The notes: generated by a model not told the origin, from the sequence alone. Positions 35,304 through 44,868 are shown, numbered from the stretch's first letter. The stretch: 64,000 nt of DNA from Priestia megaterium (GCF_009497655.1 NZ_CP023317.1:4927501-4991500); one strand, 5' to 3'. Translations and numbers: made by a program.

Positions 35304-36680
35304 ATGAAGAACACATACTGGTTATTTTTTCTGTTCGTTGGTTTTATTTCAATTCAGCCGATTATTGATATGCTAACGACGTACATGGTTTTGAACATGG
35401 ATAGTGGTCTCTCAATTGGGGTTGTTATTCGCTTTCTATATATGATTTTTGCAGGTGTCCTACTTTTAGTGTTTGCCAAACAATCAAAATGGGCTAGATA
35501 TTCGATTATCTACCTTATTGTTTTTGCACTCTTTCTTGGACTCAACATCTACTTAAATCATCAATGGAAAGATCCTTATTATATTGGGCAAGAAATTAAA
35601 TTTTTCAATAAAGTTGTTTATATGAACGTTACGCTGCTTGGAATGATTGTGATGTTTTCACATTATCGATCATCTGTGGATGTAAAAAGAATACTGAGCA
35701 AAAACTTATTAACTGCTTCACTCATCATCAGTATTGTTTTTATCGGTACAATGCTAACGGGTACAGCACTAGAGAGTTATCAGTATAATAAAATTGGGTT
35801 TAAAGGCTGGTTTTATGCAGCGAATGAGCTAGGCGCAACCATTGCTATTTTGCTTCCTCTCACACTGCTTTTAGCTTTAGATAAAGTACGTTCGTTTTCA
35901 AAAGCTTATTACTGGATTCCTTTTATCTTGTTAGCCGTTTCGTCCATCATGCTTGGAACGAAAGTAGGCTTAGGTGCCGTTATTCTTTCTTTAGTTGTAG
36001 CAACAGTTGTCTTATTTGCTAAATTATTTACGAATAAACGCAGCTTAATTAAAGCCAACTTAGTAATCTCAATTCTGCTTTTAATTGTAACCGGAGCAAC
36101 TACTCCGATTTCTCCAGCTTATAAAAACACATATACGCACATCGATATGTTAGAGGCTAAAAAAGAGAAAACAAAGCAAGAAAAGCCGGAAAAGAAAGAA
36201 AAAGAAAAGCCGGCTAAAAAGAAAAAACAAAAGGAATCAAATTTAGATGATAAAGATATTCAAAATCTGATTCTAAGCAGCCGTGAGCAATTCTTAGCTC
36301 ATCATAAGGAAGAGTATGCAAAAGCACCTATTGCACGAAAAATGATAGGTATGGGCTTTTCTGGTGACTATACAAAACAGCTTCCGCCAAAGATGATTGA
36401 AATGGATTTTTATGATTTGTTTTTCTCTTTAGGTATCATCGGATTTTTACTATGGGTTCTTCCACTTCTAGTAGTTGGTTTAACCGTATTGGTTCGATTA
36501 TTTAAAGAGCCATCACAGCTTCTTGATGAAAGCTTTATGATGTATAGTACAGCAATTGTATTAGCTCTTGGAATTGCTTTTGTAGCTGGGCATGTCTTTA
36601 CAGCACCAGCCGTTACCATCTATTTTGCAGCAGCTGCTGCTTATCTGTTCGTCATTCATTTTAAACAAAGACAAGCATAA
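35304..36680 (+). CDS. O-antigen ligase/polymerase (Wzy)-type membrane protein
   Basis: A 458-residue protein with about 10-12 hydrophobic segments and the large extracytoplasmic loop typical of Wzy/WaaL proteins. Segments IGFKGWFYAANELGATIAI and GTKVGLGAVILSLV match the family. Within the loop, residues ~283-312 form an unusual Lys/Glu-rich tract (EKTKQEKPEKKEKEKPAKK). It would polymerise or attach the exported glycan. It is the last gene of the operon and is followed by a strong terminator shared with the antiporter. Confidence 0.82.
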   Translation: MKNTYWLFFLFVGFISIQPIIDMLTTYMVLNMDSGLSIGVVIRFLYMIFAGVLLLVFAKQSKWARYSIIYLIVFALFLGLNIYLNHQWKDPYYIGQEIKFFNKVVYMNVTLLGMIVMFSHYRSSVDVKRILSKNLLTASLIISIVFIGTMLTGTALESYQYNKIGFKGWFYAANELGATIAILLPLTLLLALDKVRSFSKAYYWIPFILLAVSSIMLGTKVGLGAVILSLVVATVVLFAKLFTNKRSLIKANLVISILLLIVTGATTPISPAYKNTYTHIDMLEAKKEKTKQEKPEKKEKEKPAKKKKQKESNLDDKDIQNLILSSREQFLAHHKEEYAKAPIARKMIGMGFSGDYTKQLPPKMIEMDFYDLFFSLGIIGFLLWVLPLLVVGLTVLVRLFKEPSQLLDESFMMYSTAIVLALGIAFVAGHVFTAPAVTIYFAAAAAYLFVIHFKQRQA

Positions 36681-36712
36681 AAAAAACAGGTCATTAAAGG
36701 CCTGTTTTTTTA
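36679..36712. terminator. Bidirectional terminator of the glycan operon and the antiporter gene
   Basis: AAAAAACAGG/CCTGTTTTTT around a 10-nt loop between convergent genes. Confidence 0.87.
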
Positions 36713-38509
36713 TCTTTTTAATGGCTGAAGGCTTAACACCGTGTCACCCGCATTAACGTTTATTTCTTGATCATGAGCAAAAAAACTCAATGCCTTTCCT
36801 TGCTTGCTCACTGCTAGTAAAAGAGAATCATCGCTTTTCTCCTCAACATATGTTTCATACGTATATTCATCCGTAATTTTTGTATTGTAAATCGTATAGC
36901 CGTGCTCCATTTTATGATGCAGAAACTCCCACGTAATTCCTTTCTTAAAGAGCATACGTCCTCTTACTGTGTGCATAATTTCATCGACATCTTCTCTTGA
37001 ATCTTCTTGGTCACGAATGCTCAATTGAAAAACATTGTTCCGCCCCATATCTTGAAGAAAAGCAGTACAAACAAGCGCATTATATGCATCTAACTCAGTT
37101 GCAGCAATCACATATTCATAAGGAGTTAAGTCTAGATGATATTCCGTTTGCTCAGCTAGTACTTCTCCGTGATAAACATTTACCTCCGCTCTGCGCGCAA
37201 CTCTTAACCGCTCCCACGAAGAATCAGCAACTAATACTGGATAGCCCAGCTGTTTTAACTTCGTTGCAAAGGCAACCGTAAAATCATTGCTTCCCACAAG
37301 CAAAATACCAGGTTCTTCGCCAATCGATAAATCCAGCTTTTTAGCTAGCCATGAAAGGGAAAAACCGTGTGCACAAACCGTAGCAAACACTAAAGCAAAT
37401 GTCAGCGTTGTTAAGATCGAAGCATCTTTAAATCCTTCATCAATTAGTACTTTCGCAAAGTAGCTTGAGACCGTTAACGCCACAATTCCGCGCGGGGCAA
37501 TCCAGCCAATCAGTATTTTTTCTTTTATAGATAAATCTGTGCCTACCGTTGATAAAAAGATGGAGACAGGTCTGACAATAAACAGCATAAGTAAAACAAA
37601 CAAAATAATATTCCAATGAAAAATTTCAGTAATGGTCTTCATCGTCAGTCCAGCCGTTAACATGATAAAAATAGTAGAAGTTAATAGAACCGAAATATTC
37701 TCTTTAAAGTGTCGCATATCACTAATAGACGAAATATGCATATTAGCAAGGGTAATCCCCATCGCTGTTACTGCTAGAAGACCTGTTTCATGCTTAATTT
37801 CATCAGCTACTGTAAAGCAGGCAATAACGACAATAAATACGACCGGAGATTTTAAATACTCTGGAATATGCCCCTTTTGAAACATCCATCCTATTCCGCG
37901 GCCAAGAATCCATCCTATTAAAACGGCAATAATAGAGGCTACGAAGAAAAAGAGAATTGTTTTTCCACTCACTTCTCTCAGCACTAAAAATTGAACAATT
38001 TCAAACGAAAAAACGGCCAACAGTGCACCAAATGGATCGACAATAATACCTTCCCATTTTAAAATCGCTGCTGGTTTTGGTTTTAATTTAGCTTGTCGTA
38101 AAAGAGGTAAAATTACGGTTGGACCCGTCACAATAAAAAGCCCTCCGATAACAATTGCCACCGCCCAGGATAAATCCGCTATATAATGAGCAGCTAAAGA
38201 GCCTAACATCCAAGCTAGCATGGCTCCCAGTGTCACAATGCGAAACACGGGCTTTTCGATTCCTCTTACCTCTCTCATGTCTAAGTTCAAGCTGCCTTCA
38301 AATAAAATAACAGCTACAGCAATCGATACAAAAGGATCAAAAAGCTGAGCAAACTGTGCTTTAGGATCAATTAAACCTAAAATAGGGCCTGTTAGCAGTC
38401 CGATAATCGACATCACGACAATTGCTGGTAGCTTAAATCTCCAAGCCAGCCACTGAGATAGAACTCCTAGTCCCACTACAAGTGTGATATGTACAAGCAT
38501 AGGTTCCAT
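36710..38509 (-). CDS. CPA1-family Na+(K+)/H+ antiporter with C-terminal nucleotide-binding domain
   Basis: A monovalent cation/proton antiporter of about 599 residues. The N-terminal ~400 residues contain about 12-13 helices with the conserved GLFIVTGPTVILPLL and WIAPRGIVALTVSS regions. The C-terminal ~200 residues hold a TrkA-N-like Rossmann segment (PGILLVGSNDFTVAFATKL), which probably senses nucleotide or links to pH/ion control. The ATG at 38509 has AAGGAAG 6 bp upstream; the frame is open a further 81 bp. The exact ion is not predictable. Confidence 0.87.
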   Translation of the reverse strand: MEPMLVHITLVVGLGVLSQWLAWRFKLPAIVVMSIIGLLTGPILGLIDPKAQFAQLFDPFVSIAVAVILFEGSLNLDMREVRGIEKPVFRIVTLGAMLAWMLGSLAAHYIADLSWAVAIVIGGLFIVTGPTVILPLLRQAKLKPKPAAILKWEGIIVDPFGALLAVFSFEIVQFLVLREVSGKTILFFFVASIIAVLIGWILGRGIGWMFQKGHIPEYLKSPVVFIVVIACFTVADEIKHETGLLAVTAMGITLANMHISSISDMRHFKENISVLLTSTIFIMLTAGLTMKTITEIFHWNIILFVLLMLFIVRPVSIFLSTVGTDLSIKEKILIGWIAPRGIVALTVSSYFAKVLIDEGFKDASILTTLTFALVFATVCAHGFSLSWLAKKLDLSIGEEPGILLVGSNDFTVAFATKLKQLGYPVLVADSSWERLRVARRAEVNVYHGEVLAEQTEYHLDLTPYEYVIAATELDAYNALVCTAFLQDMGRNNVFQLSIRDQEDSREDVDEIMHTVRGRMLFKKGITWEFLHHKMEHGYTIYNTKITDEYTYETYVEEKSDDSLLLAVSKQGKALSFFAHDQEINVNAGDTVLSLQPLKR

Positions 38510-38715
38510 TGTATCTTCCTTCTCTCGTTCGCATAATGTGTATATATTTTCCCTAAAATAAACCGATGTTATACAGGAAGAAACAAACACTACCTTGTTT
38601 TACCACTTTTTCAAAAATGCTAAACGCCTCTCCCCTCTTTGAATCCAAGCTATTTTCCTTCGTTCGACACATATCTTACTCATGTTTGTCGAATTTCACT
38701 TTAGTATAAAATATT

Positions 38716-38747
38716 AAAAAGCCTTTAGCTGCTGCTAAAGGCTTTTT
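38716..38747 (-). terminator. Terminator of the cyd operon overlapping the last stop codon
   Basis: AAAAAGCCTTTAG/CTAAAGGCTTTTT with a 6-nt loop. On the minus strand the left arm is formed by the last codons and TAG stop of cydC, so the hairpin begins inside the coding sequence. Confidence 0.9.
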
Positions 38748-40483
38748 ACCGGATGATCCAATTCATATAGCTTTTGATAGTGACTGTTCGTAGCAAGTAA
38801 TTCCTCATGCGTTCCGCGAATGGCTATCTTTCCATCTTGTAGGAATAAGATTTCATCCATCTTTTCCATCCCAACTAAATTATGTGTAACCCAAATTAAA
38901 GTTTTGTCGTGAAGAGTTTCAAAGATAGTGGATAACAAACTCTTTTCAGTCACGGTATCCAACCCTGCAGTTGGCTCATCCAGCATAACAATTGGCGTAC
39001 GCTGAAGTAGAACACGTGCTAACGCAATCCGCTGACGTTCTCCTCCTGAAAAGCGCTGACCTGTTTCGAGCATGGACGTTTGATATCCTTGATGCAAACC
39101 TTCCACAAGGGAGTGCATATTGACTTGCTTCATTGCCTCAATTACCTCTTCTTTTGTAGCCTCTTCATTAGCTAGTAATAAATTGTTTGCTACGCTTGTA
39201 TTAAATAAATAAGGATTTTGATTTAATACAGAGATGAGTTTTGGTACATCTTCACGAACTTCAGCAACAGACTGACCGTTTAGTTGAACTGTACCTTCTG
39301 TAGGCAATAAGGAGCCTTGCAGCAGCTTTAACAGAGTCGACTTTCCAGCTCCGCTCTTGCCAAGAATCGCAATTTTTTTCCCTTGCTCGACTTGAAATGA
39401 AAGATCATGAATGACTGACTCTTCCTCATTGCTATAGCGAAAGCTTACATGCTCGACTTTTAAGCTGACCGAGTCCCATGAACCTTTGTAAGGTAGGGAA
39501 AGAGTATGTTTTTTCTTTTCATTCACAGATTCCCAGTTATTTTCCATTTCCTGCACTCTATTTAATGACTCTTCAAATTGAGGAATTTTTTCTACTGCAT
39601 TAGATACCGGCAGCAGTGCTTCAGATAAAGGAAATACTACTAAAATAAAAGCAGCAATAAAAACACCTGCAAGCTCTTTGTCTGCAAAAAGAGAAGCCCC
39701 AAACCAAATCATTGTGACAATTAAACCTGCTACAATAAATTGGCCAATCAATTCTCGGTAATACGTCCATAGTTTAAGCTTACGATCCATGCGGTCTAGC
39801 TCATCTTCTGTTTTGTTATACGAATGAAAAAATGACTGCTGCTGACCGCTTAATACCCAATCAGCAACTCCTAAAAACCCGTCTGTGACCTTAGCATATA
39901 ACTGTGCTTTGCTTGATTTATATCGCTGATTGGCCGCTTTCATATGCCAAAGGGAAAAAAGCGGCATCACTACTACTAACAAAAATAAATAGATGGCAAT
40001 CAAACATGCAAACTTTAGGCTAAAGAATCCTAAAGCTACAATCGAAATAACGTATAAAATAACAGCTGAGATTGTTGGAAGAATGGTACGCAAGAACAAG
40101 TCTTGTAAACTTTCAATATCTTCAGCGAGAACCGCTAAAACATCTCCCGTTCGATAGCGGGATGTAGCAACTAACGGTTCAATCAAATGATAAAGACGTG
40201 TACGCATTTTAGCTAAAATGCGAAGAATAAAATCGTGACTAACAAGACGCTCCGCATAACGAAAGGCTGCTCGACTTAAACCAAATGTACGCACAAGCAC
40301 AATGGGAACGTACACCAGTAAGATTGTTTCTGGCCGTAAGGAAGAAGCTGAAATCAAGTAACCTGATGTGAACATTAGCGCACAAGCAGAACCAATCGTT
40401 AACAAGCTTAGTAATAAGATAGAAAAGATACGATATTTATACGTTTTAAAGTAGGGCCATATCCAACTTTTATATTTCATCAT
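38735..40483 (-). CDS. cydC: Thiol reductant ABC exporter subunit CydC
   Basis: Half of the heterodimeric ABC exporter CydDC that exports glutathione/cysteine-type thiols and is needed to assemble cytochrome bd. The 582-residue chain has six N-terminal helices and an ATPase domain: Walker A LGKSGAGKSTLLKL, signature FSGGERQRIALARVLL and Walker B IVMLDEPTAGLD. It overlaps the preceding gene by 4 bp (ATGA) and is the last gene of the cyd operon. In B. subtilis nomenclature this position is called cydD. Confidence 0.92.
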   Translation of the reverse strand: MMKYKSWIWPYFKTYKYRIFSILLLSLLTIGSACALMFTSGYLISASSLRPETILLVYVPIVLVRTFGLSRAAFRYAERLVSHDFILRILAKMRTRLYHLIEPLVATSRYRTGDVLAVLAEDIESLQDLFLRTILPTISAVILYVISIVALGFFSLKFACLIAIYLFLLVVVMPLFSLWHMKAANQRYKSSKAQLYAKVTDGFLGVADWVLSGQQQSFFHSYNKTEDELDRMDRKLKLWTYYRELIGQFIVAGLIVTMIWFGASLFADKELAGVFIAAFILVVFPLSEALLPVSNAVEKIPQFEESLNRVQEMENNWESVNEKKKHTLSLPYKGSWDSVSLKVEHVSFRYSNEEESVIHDLSFQVEQGKKIAILGKSGAGKSTLLKLLQGSLLPTEGTVQLNGQSVAEVREDVPKLISVLNQNPYLFNTSVANNLLLANEEATKEEVIEAMKQVNMHSLVEGLHQGYQTSMLETGQRFSGGERQRIALARVLLQRTPIVMLDEPTAGLDTVTEKSLLSTIFETLHDKTLIWVTHNLVGMEKMDEILFLQDGKIAIRGTHEELLATNSHYQKLYELDHPVKSL

Positions 40484-42192
40484 ATCTCCTCCTCTTCATG
40501 TAAAAATTGATAGTAAGCTCCTTTTTTTCGAATCAGTTCTTGATGATTGCCGACTTCTGCAACCTTTCCGTTCTCTATTACAACAATGAGGTCCATATCT
40601 TTCATCCAATGCAGACGGTGCGTAGCTAAAATAAATAACTTGTCTTGAAACATCGTTAAGATATCTTGCTTTAATTCATATTCCGTTTCAATATCTACTT
40701 GCGCCGTTGGTTCATCAAGCATAATAATAGGGCGATCGCTCAGAAACGCCCTAGCTAGGGCAATCCTTTGAGCTTGGCCGCCGCTAAGCTGCCGTCCTCC
40801 ATCTCCTATCACTTCATTTTCCTTCTTAGGCATCTGTTGAATCGTAGATAAAAGTCCTGCTTTCGTTAAAGCATCTTCATAATCATAAGAACCGCCTCTA
40901 TCCTGATAAAATTCAATATTTTCTTTCACTGTTCCATTAAAAATAAATGGGTGCTGAGGGATATACGTAATCTGCTTTTGCCAAGCATCTGAGCGTAAAT
41001 CAACCGGCACGCCGTTTACTTCAGCAGACCCTTCTGTAAATTGTACAAAGCCGCTCAGTATATCAATAAGCGTCGATTTTCCAGCTCCGCTTTTTCCTAT
41101 AATCCCAATTTTTTTACTTCCTTTAACATGAAGTGACACATCTTCAAGAGAAGGCGGCTGCTCTTCGTCATATTTTACGGTGATATGACGCAATTGAATT
41201 TCACTGTTTTCCGTCCAATCAGGAACATCTTCTTCTTTAGCCGACGGTTTTTCAGCCTGCTTTACAATCTTAATTAATGCATCTCCGGATTCTTTTCCGT
41301 CTAATGTTGCATGATAATCGTTTCCGACTTCCCGTATCGGCAGGAAGTATTCAGGCGCCAGCAATAAAATCATAAGTGCAGGCTCTAACGTCATCGAACC
41401 GTTCACTAGCCGCAAACCGAGCATAACAGCCACGATGGCTACAGATAACATCGTAAAGAAATCTAAAGCAAACGTAGATAAAAAAGCAATTCGGAGCGTT
41501 CCCATTGTCGCTTTTCGATAGCGGTCACTGACTCTTCCAATCGTTTCAGCATGCTCCTTACTTTTCCCGAGAAATGTTAACGTTTCTAATCCTCGAAGCG
41601 AATCTACAAAGTGATTGGACAGCACATGATACGTCTCCCATTGGCTATCTATTTTTTTCTGGGCAGCCAGTCCAAGTAAAATCATAAATAAAATTAAAAT
41701 TGGCATAGTTACAAGCAAAATAATGCCTGAAAGCCGATCTTGATACCAAACGAAAGCGAGCACTAGCCAAGGTGTAACGCTGATGGCGGCCAGTTTAGGC
41801 AAAAACAGCTCAAGATAAGCGCGAAGCTTCTGTAGGCCTGTGGTGATGAGCGTCACCAAGTTTCCTGTCCCTTCATTTTTGGTAAAGCGCGGTCCGAGTG
41901 CAAAAATGCTTTTCATGACCGTCAAACGAAGTTCCTGAGTCGTTTTGACTCCAAATTGATATGCTGTTTTTTTCACTATAAAACTTACGATCTGACGAAC
42001 CATAAAGGCAGACAAAAACAATCCGATTGCTTTTGTCTGCGAAGTTAAACTTTCACCATGAAAAAGAGCAGTAATTACTTCGGCAAGCCACTTAGCTTGA
42101 AAAATAATGGCTACACTTTGAATAGTAATAAGCCCTATTAACACGGCAAGAACCATTTTTATTCCGTTGTAAACCATTAAATTTCTACCCAT
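40480..42192 (-). CDS. cydD: Thiol reductant ABC exporter subunit CydD
   Basis: The partner half-transporter of CydC, 570 residues: six helices, Walker A IGKSGAGKSTLIDIL, signature LSGGQAQRIALARAFL and Walker B PIIMLDEPTAQVD. The start codon overlaps the cydB stop by one base (TAATG), and the end overlaps cydC by 4 bp, so the four cyd genes are tightly coupled. In B. subtilis nomenclature this gene is cydC. It is needed to make functional cytochrome bd. Confidence 0.92.
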   Translation of the reverse strand: MGRNLMVYNGIKMVLAVLIGLITIQSVAIIFQAKWLAEVITALFHGESLTSQTKAIGLFLSAFMVRQIVSFIVKKTAYQFGVKTTQELRLTVMKSIFALGPRFTKNEGTGNLVTLITTGLQKLRAYLELFLPKLAAISVTPWLVLAFVWYQDRLSGIILLVTMPILILFMILLGLAAQKKIDSQWETYHVLSNHFVDSLRGLETLTFLGKSKEHAETIGRVSDRYRKATMGTLRIAFLSTFALDFFTMLSVAIVAVMLGLRLVNGSMTLEPALMILLLAPEYFLPIREVGNDYHATLDGKESGDALIKIVKQAEKPSAKEEDVPDWTENSEIQLRHITVKYDEEQPPSLEDVSLHVKGSKKIGIIGKSGAGKSTLIDILSGFVQFTEGSAEVNGVPVDLRSDAWQKQITYIPQHPFIFNGTVKENIEFYQDRGGSYDYEDALTKAGLLSTIQQMPKKENEVIGDGGRQLSGGQAQRIALARAFLSDRPIIMLDEPTAQVDIETEYELKQDILTMFQDKLFILATHRLHWMKDMDLIVVIENGKVAEVGNHQELIRKKGAYYQFLHEEEEI

Positions 42193-43208
42193 TAGTACTC
42201 CATATGCTCCTTATGATCTACACGTTTTCTAAAAACGTAGTAGCTCCAAATTTGATAACCTAACACAAAAGGCAGTAACGCAATAGCAGCGTAAGACATA
42301 ATTTTCAAGGAATAATTCCCTGATGCTGCATTATGAATCGTTAAACTATAGCTTTCATTGACTGAACTAACCAAAACGGTTGGAAACAATCCTGCAAATA
42401 TAGAGGAAATTGATAAAATTAAAATTAAGCCAGACATAGCAAAGGCCCATCCGTCTTTTTTCCGTGTAAGGAAAAATCCTGCTAGTAAATACACGAAAAT
42501 ACCGATAAAAAATGTGTATAGCATCAAGCGGCTATGATTGCTGAATAAATTTGTTTCAAAAAACGTCATGCCTGAAAAAATAAGAAGCAGCAAGGCATTA
42601 ACAGGCAAAAGCTTCATGGCAACTTTTCGTGAACGATCTCTAATGTCATCCATCGTACGGATCGTCGCAAAAATAAGTCCGTGCCATAAGCAAAGCATCG
42701 TTAGCGTCACGCCGCCCGTTATGGTATATAGATTCACAATATCCGAAAAGCCGGCATTCATTTGCATGTTGCGCTCAACAGGCAATCCTTTCATTAGTGC
42801 TGAAAATAAGATGCCGAAAATGAGCGGTGGAAAAAGACTTCCAAAGAAGATAACCCAATCCCACGCATTTTTCCACGCTTGTTTTTCAACTTTTCCTCGA
42901 AATTCAAATGCTACACCGCGTCCGATAAGCGAAAGCAACAGAAGAACAAAAAGAACATATGACCCGCTTAATAGCGTTGCATACCAGTTTGGAAAAGCGG
43001 CAAACATAGCACCGATTGCTGAAATTAACCAAACTTCATTTGCATCCCAAAAAGGACCGATTGTATTAATAAAAGCTCGTCGCTCTAAGTCGTTTCTTCC
43101 TAAAAAGCGAGACACCATTCCAATCCCAAAATCAAAGCCTTCTAAAAAGATAAAACCAACAAACAGAATGGATACTAGCAAATACCAGAATTCATTAAGA
43201 GAAAACAT
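42192..43208 (-). CDS. cydB: Cytochrome bd ubiquinol/menaquinol oxidase subunit II
   Basis: The 338-residue membrane subunit of cytochrome bd oxidase, with about eight to nine helices. It begins with the typical FWYLLVSILFVGFIFLEGFD and contains NTIGPFWDANEVWLI, a CydB signature. It overlaps the end of cydA by 14 bp, with ribosome site AAAGGAGGG lying inside cydA. It acts with CydA as a high-affinity terminal oxidase under low oxygen. Confidence 0.95.
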   Translation of the reverse strand: MFSLNEFWYLLVSILFVGFIFLEGFDFGIGMVSRFLGRNDLERRAFINTIGPFWDANEVWLISAIGAMFAAFPNWYATLLSGSYVLFVLLLLSLIGRGVAFEFRGKVEKQAWKNAWDWVIFFGSLFPPLIFGILFSALMKGLPVERNMQMNAGFSDIVNLYTITGGVTLTMLCLWHGLIFATIRTMDDIRDRSRKVAMKLLPVNALLLLIFSGMTFFETNLFSNHSRLMLYTFFIGIFVYLLAGFFLTRKKDGWAFAMSGLILILSISSIFAGLFPTVLVSSVNESYSLTIHNAASGNYSLKIMSYAAIALLPFVLGYQIWSYYVFRKRVDHKEHMEY

Positions 43209-44601
43209 TGTATCCCTCCTTTGTAAACGGATCAGTTGATGTTACTTTTGTATGTGCTTCGTGATCGTGATCTGGACCTTTTTTAATTTCTTTAACGAAC
43301 AAAAACACCATAATCACAGCTAAAATTAAGTAAAAGAACGAAAACGAGATAATAGAAAATAGCAATTCACCTGCTGTTACACCAGGAGACACGGCATCTT
43401 CGGTTTTCATATAGCCAAATACAACCCAAGGCTGACGGCCAATCTCTGTCATAATCCAACCTGCTGAGCTTCCAAGGAACGGAAAGGCGATGGCAATCGT
43501 CATAATACGTAAAAATAGTTTGCTTTCTTGAAGTTTTTTACGAGAAAGCAAGTACGTACCCCAAATGCCTAATGCACATAATACGCCACCTAGACCAGCC
43601 ATAATGCGGAAACTCCAAAACGTTGTTCGAACGGGTGGAATATAATTTCCTTCTCCATATTTCGCCGTATACTGCTGCTGCAGCTCATTCATTCCAGGAA
43701 CAGAGCCTGAAAACTTACCGTATGATAAGAAGCTTAATAAGTAAGGTATTTTGATTTCACTCGTATTTTTCTTTTCATCAGGGTGAATATTTGCTGTTAC
43801 TGTCCAAGCACCTGGACTTCCGCTGTTTTCCCATAATCCTTCACTTGCGGCCATTTTCATCGGCTGTGTTTTAACTAAATATCCGGCCTGTTCATGCCCA
43901 GATAGTGCAATTCCTACACCTGAAACTAGCCCTACAAGGATAGCAACTTGAAATGATTTTTTAGCAAAAGCCACATGTTTTTTCTTCAAGAGCATAACAG
44001 CGCTGACACCCGTGATAAAAAAGGCGCCTGTTGCAAACGAACCTAAAATTGTATGAGGGAATTCGACCCACAGCTGACCGTTCGTTAACAATTTAAAGAA
44101 GTCATTCATTTCCAAACGGCCATTATTTAGCTCCATTCCGACCGGATGCTGCATAAAAGAATTAGCCGTTAAAATAAAGAACGCTGAAAAGATAGTACCT
44201 AGACTAACAAGCCAAATACATAGACAGTGCAGCCATTTAGGCAAACGATCCCACCCGAAAATCCACAGCCCGAGGAACGTGGACTCCATAAAAAACGCTA
44301 GCAGTGCTTCAATAGCAAGCGGCGCACCAAATACATCTCCTACAAATCTTGAGTACTCTGACCAGTTCATGCCAAACTGAAATTCTTGTAAAATACCTGT
44401 TACGACTCCGACAGCAAAGTTAATCAGGAATAAGTGCCCCCAAAACTTTGCCATCTTTTTATACTGTTCATCTTTTTTTACTACGTACATCGTTTCCATG
44501 ATCGCTACTAAAAAGACAAGGCCGATAGACAGCGGTACAAAGATAAAATGAAACAGCGTCGTTGATGCAAATTGAATACGTGATAGTATGACTGTATCCA
44601 T
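43195..44601 (-). CDS. cydA: Cytochrome bd ubiquinol/menaquinol oxidase subunit I
   Basis: The haem-bearing subunit of cytochrome bd oxidase, which reduces oxygen to water. The start MDTVILSRIQFASTTLFHF at 44601 has AAGGAG 7-8 bp before it and gives 468 residues; the frame is open 120 bp further upstream through the leader. The N-terminal histidine of LFHF is a haem ligand, and the Q-loop is the short form usual in Firmicutes. The leader contains two nested inverted repeats likely to control the operon. Confidence 0.95.
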   Translation of the reverse strand: MDTVILSRIQFASTTLFHFIFVPLSIGLVFLVAIMETMYVVKKDEQYKKMAKFWGHLFLINFAVGVVTGILQEFQFGMNWSEYSRFVGDVFGAPLAIEALLAFFMESTFLGLWIFGWDRLPKWLHCLCIWLVSLGTIFSAFFILTANSFMQHPVGMELNNGRLEMNDFFKLLTNGQLWVEFPHTILGSFATGAFFITGVSAVMLLKKKHVAFAKKSFQVAILVGLVSGVGIALSGHEQAGYLVKTQPMKMAASEGLWENSGSPGAWTVTANIHPDEKKNTSEIKIPYLLSFLSYGKFSGSVPGMNELQQQYTAKYGEGNYIPPVRTTFWSFRIMAGLGGVLCALGIWGTYLLSRKKLQESKLFLRIMTIAIAFPFLGSSAGWIMTEIGRQPWVVFGYMKTEDAVSPGVTAGELLFSIISFSFFYLILAVIMVFLFVKEIKKGPDHDHEAHTKVTSTDPFTKEGYNVFS

Positions 44602-44651
44602 CTTCTTTCTCCTTTCATATATAAGAACATTCATCATTTCCATAGATACTT

Positions 44652-44731
44652 TGCTCATTTCTGAGCATCTTTTACTTATATTGTGAAACATTGAGCATAA
44701 CAATTCGAGAAATATGCTCAATGTTTCACAA
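44652..44731. promoter_or_regulatory. Nested inverted repeats in the cydA upstream region
   Basis: A perfect 19-bp inverted repeat (44681-44699 and 44713-44731, 13-nt gap) has ends TTGTGAAACATTGAGCATA. Next to it is a smaller dyad TGCTCA-TTTC-TGAGCA (44652-44667), so the TGAGCA core appears four times. TTGTGAA is the half-site core known for ResD, Rex and Fnr targets, and cyd operons of bacilli are oxygen- and redox-controlled. On the minus strand TATAAG follows one copy directly. Confidence 0.7.
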
Positions 44732-44762
44732 ACATATGTAATGTCTCTCTTTCTATTTACAT

Positions 44763-44768
44763 AGTATA
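44763..44768 (-). promoter_or_regulatory. Possible upstream -10 box for cydA
   Basis: Minus-strand TATACT, about 30 bp upstream of the 19-bp inverted repeat. If used, the repeat would lie in the transcript leader. No convincing -35 is visible. Confidence 0.35.
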
Positions 44769-44868
44769 GTCTATTTTTTTAGCTGTGCACGTACATTTTT
44801 TGAACGTTTTTAGACTAAAACGTGACTTTCTTGTGACAAAAAAGGGCAGGATCTCTTTATTTTTTCAT

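Noticed and set aside
42538-43239. A 233-codon plus-strand open frame opposite cydB
   Set aside because: It is the antisense shadow of cydB: basic, low-complexity sequence without a ribosome site, and the minus-strand frame has clear cytochrome bd signatures.
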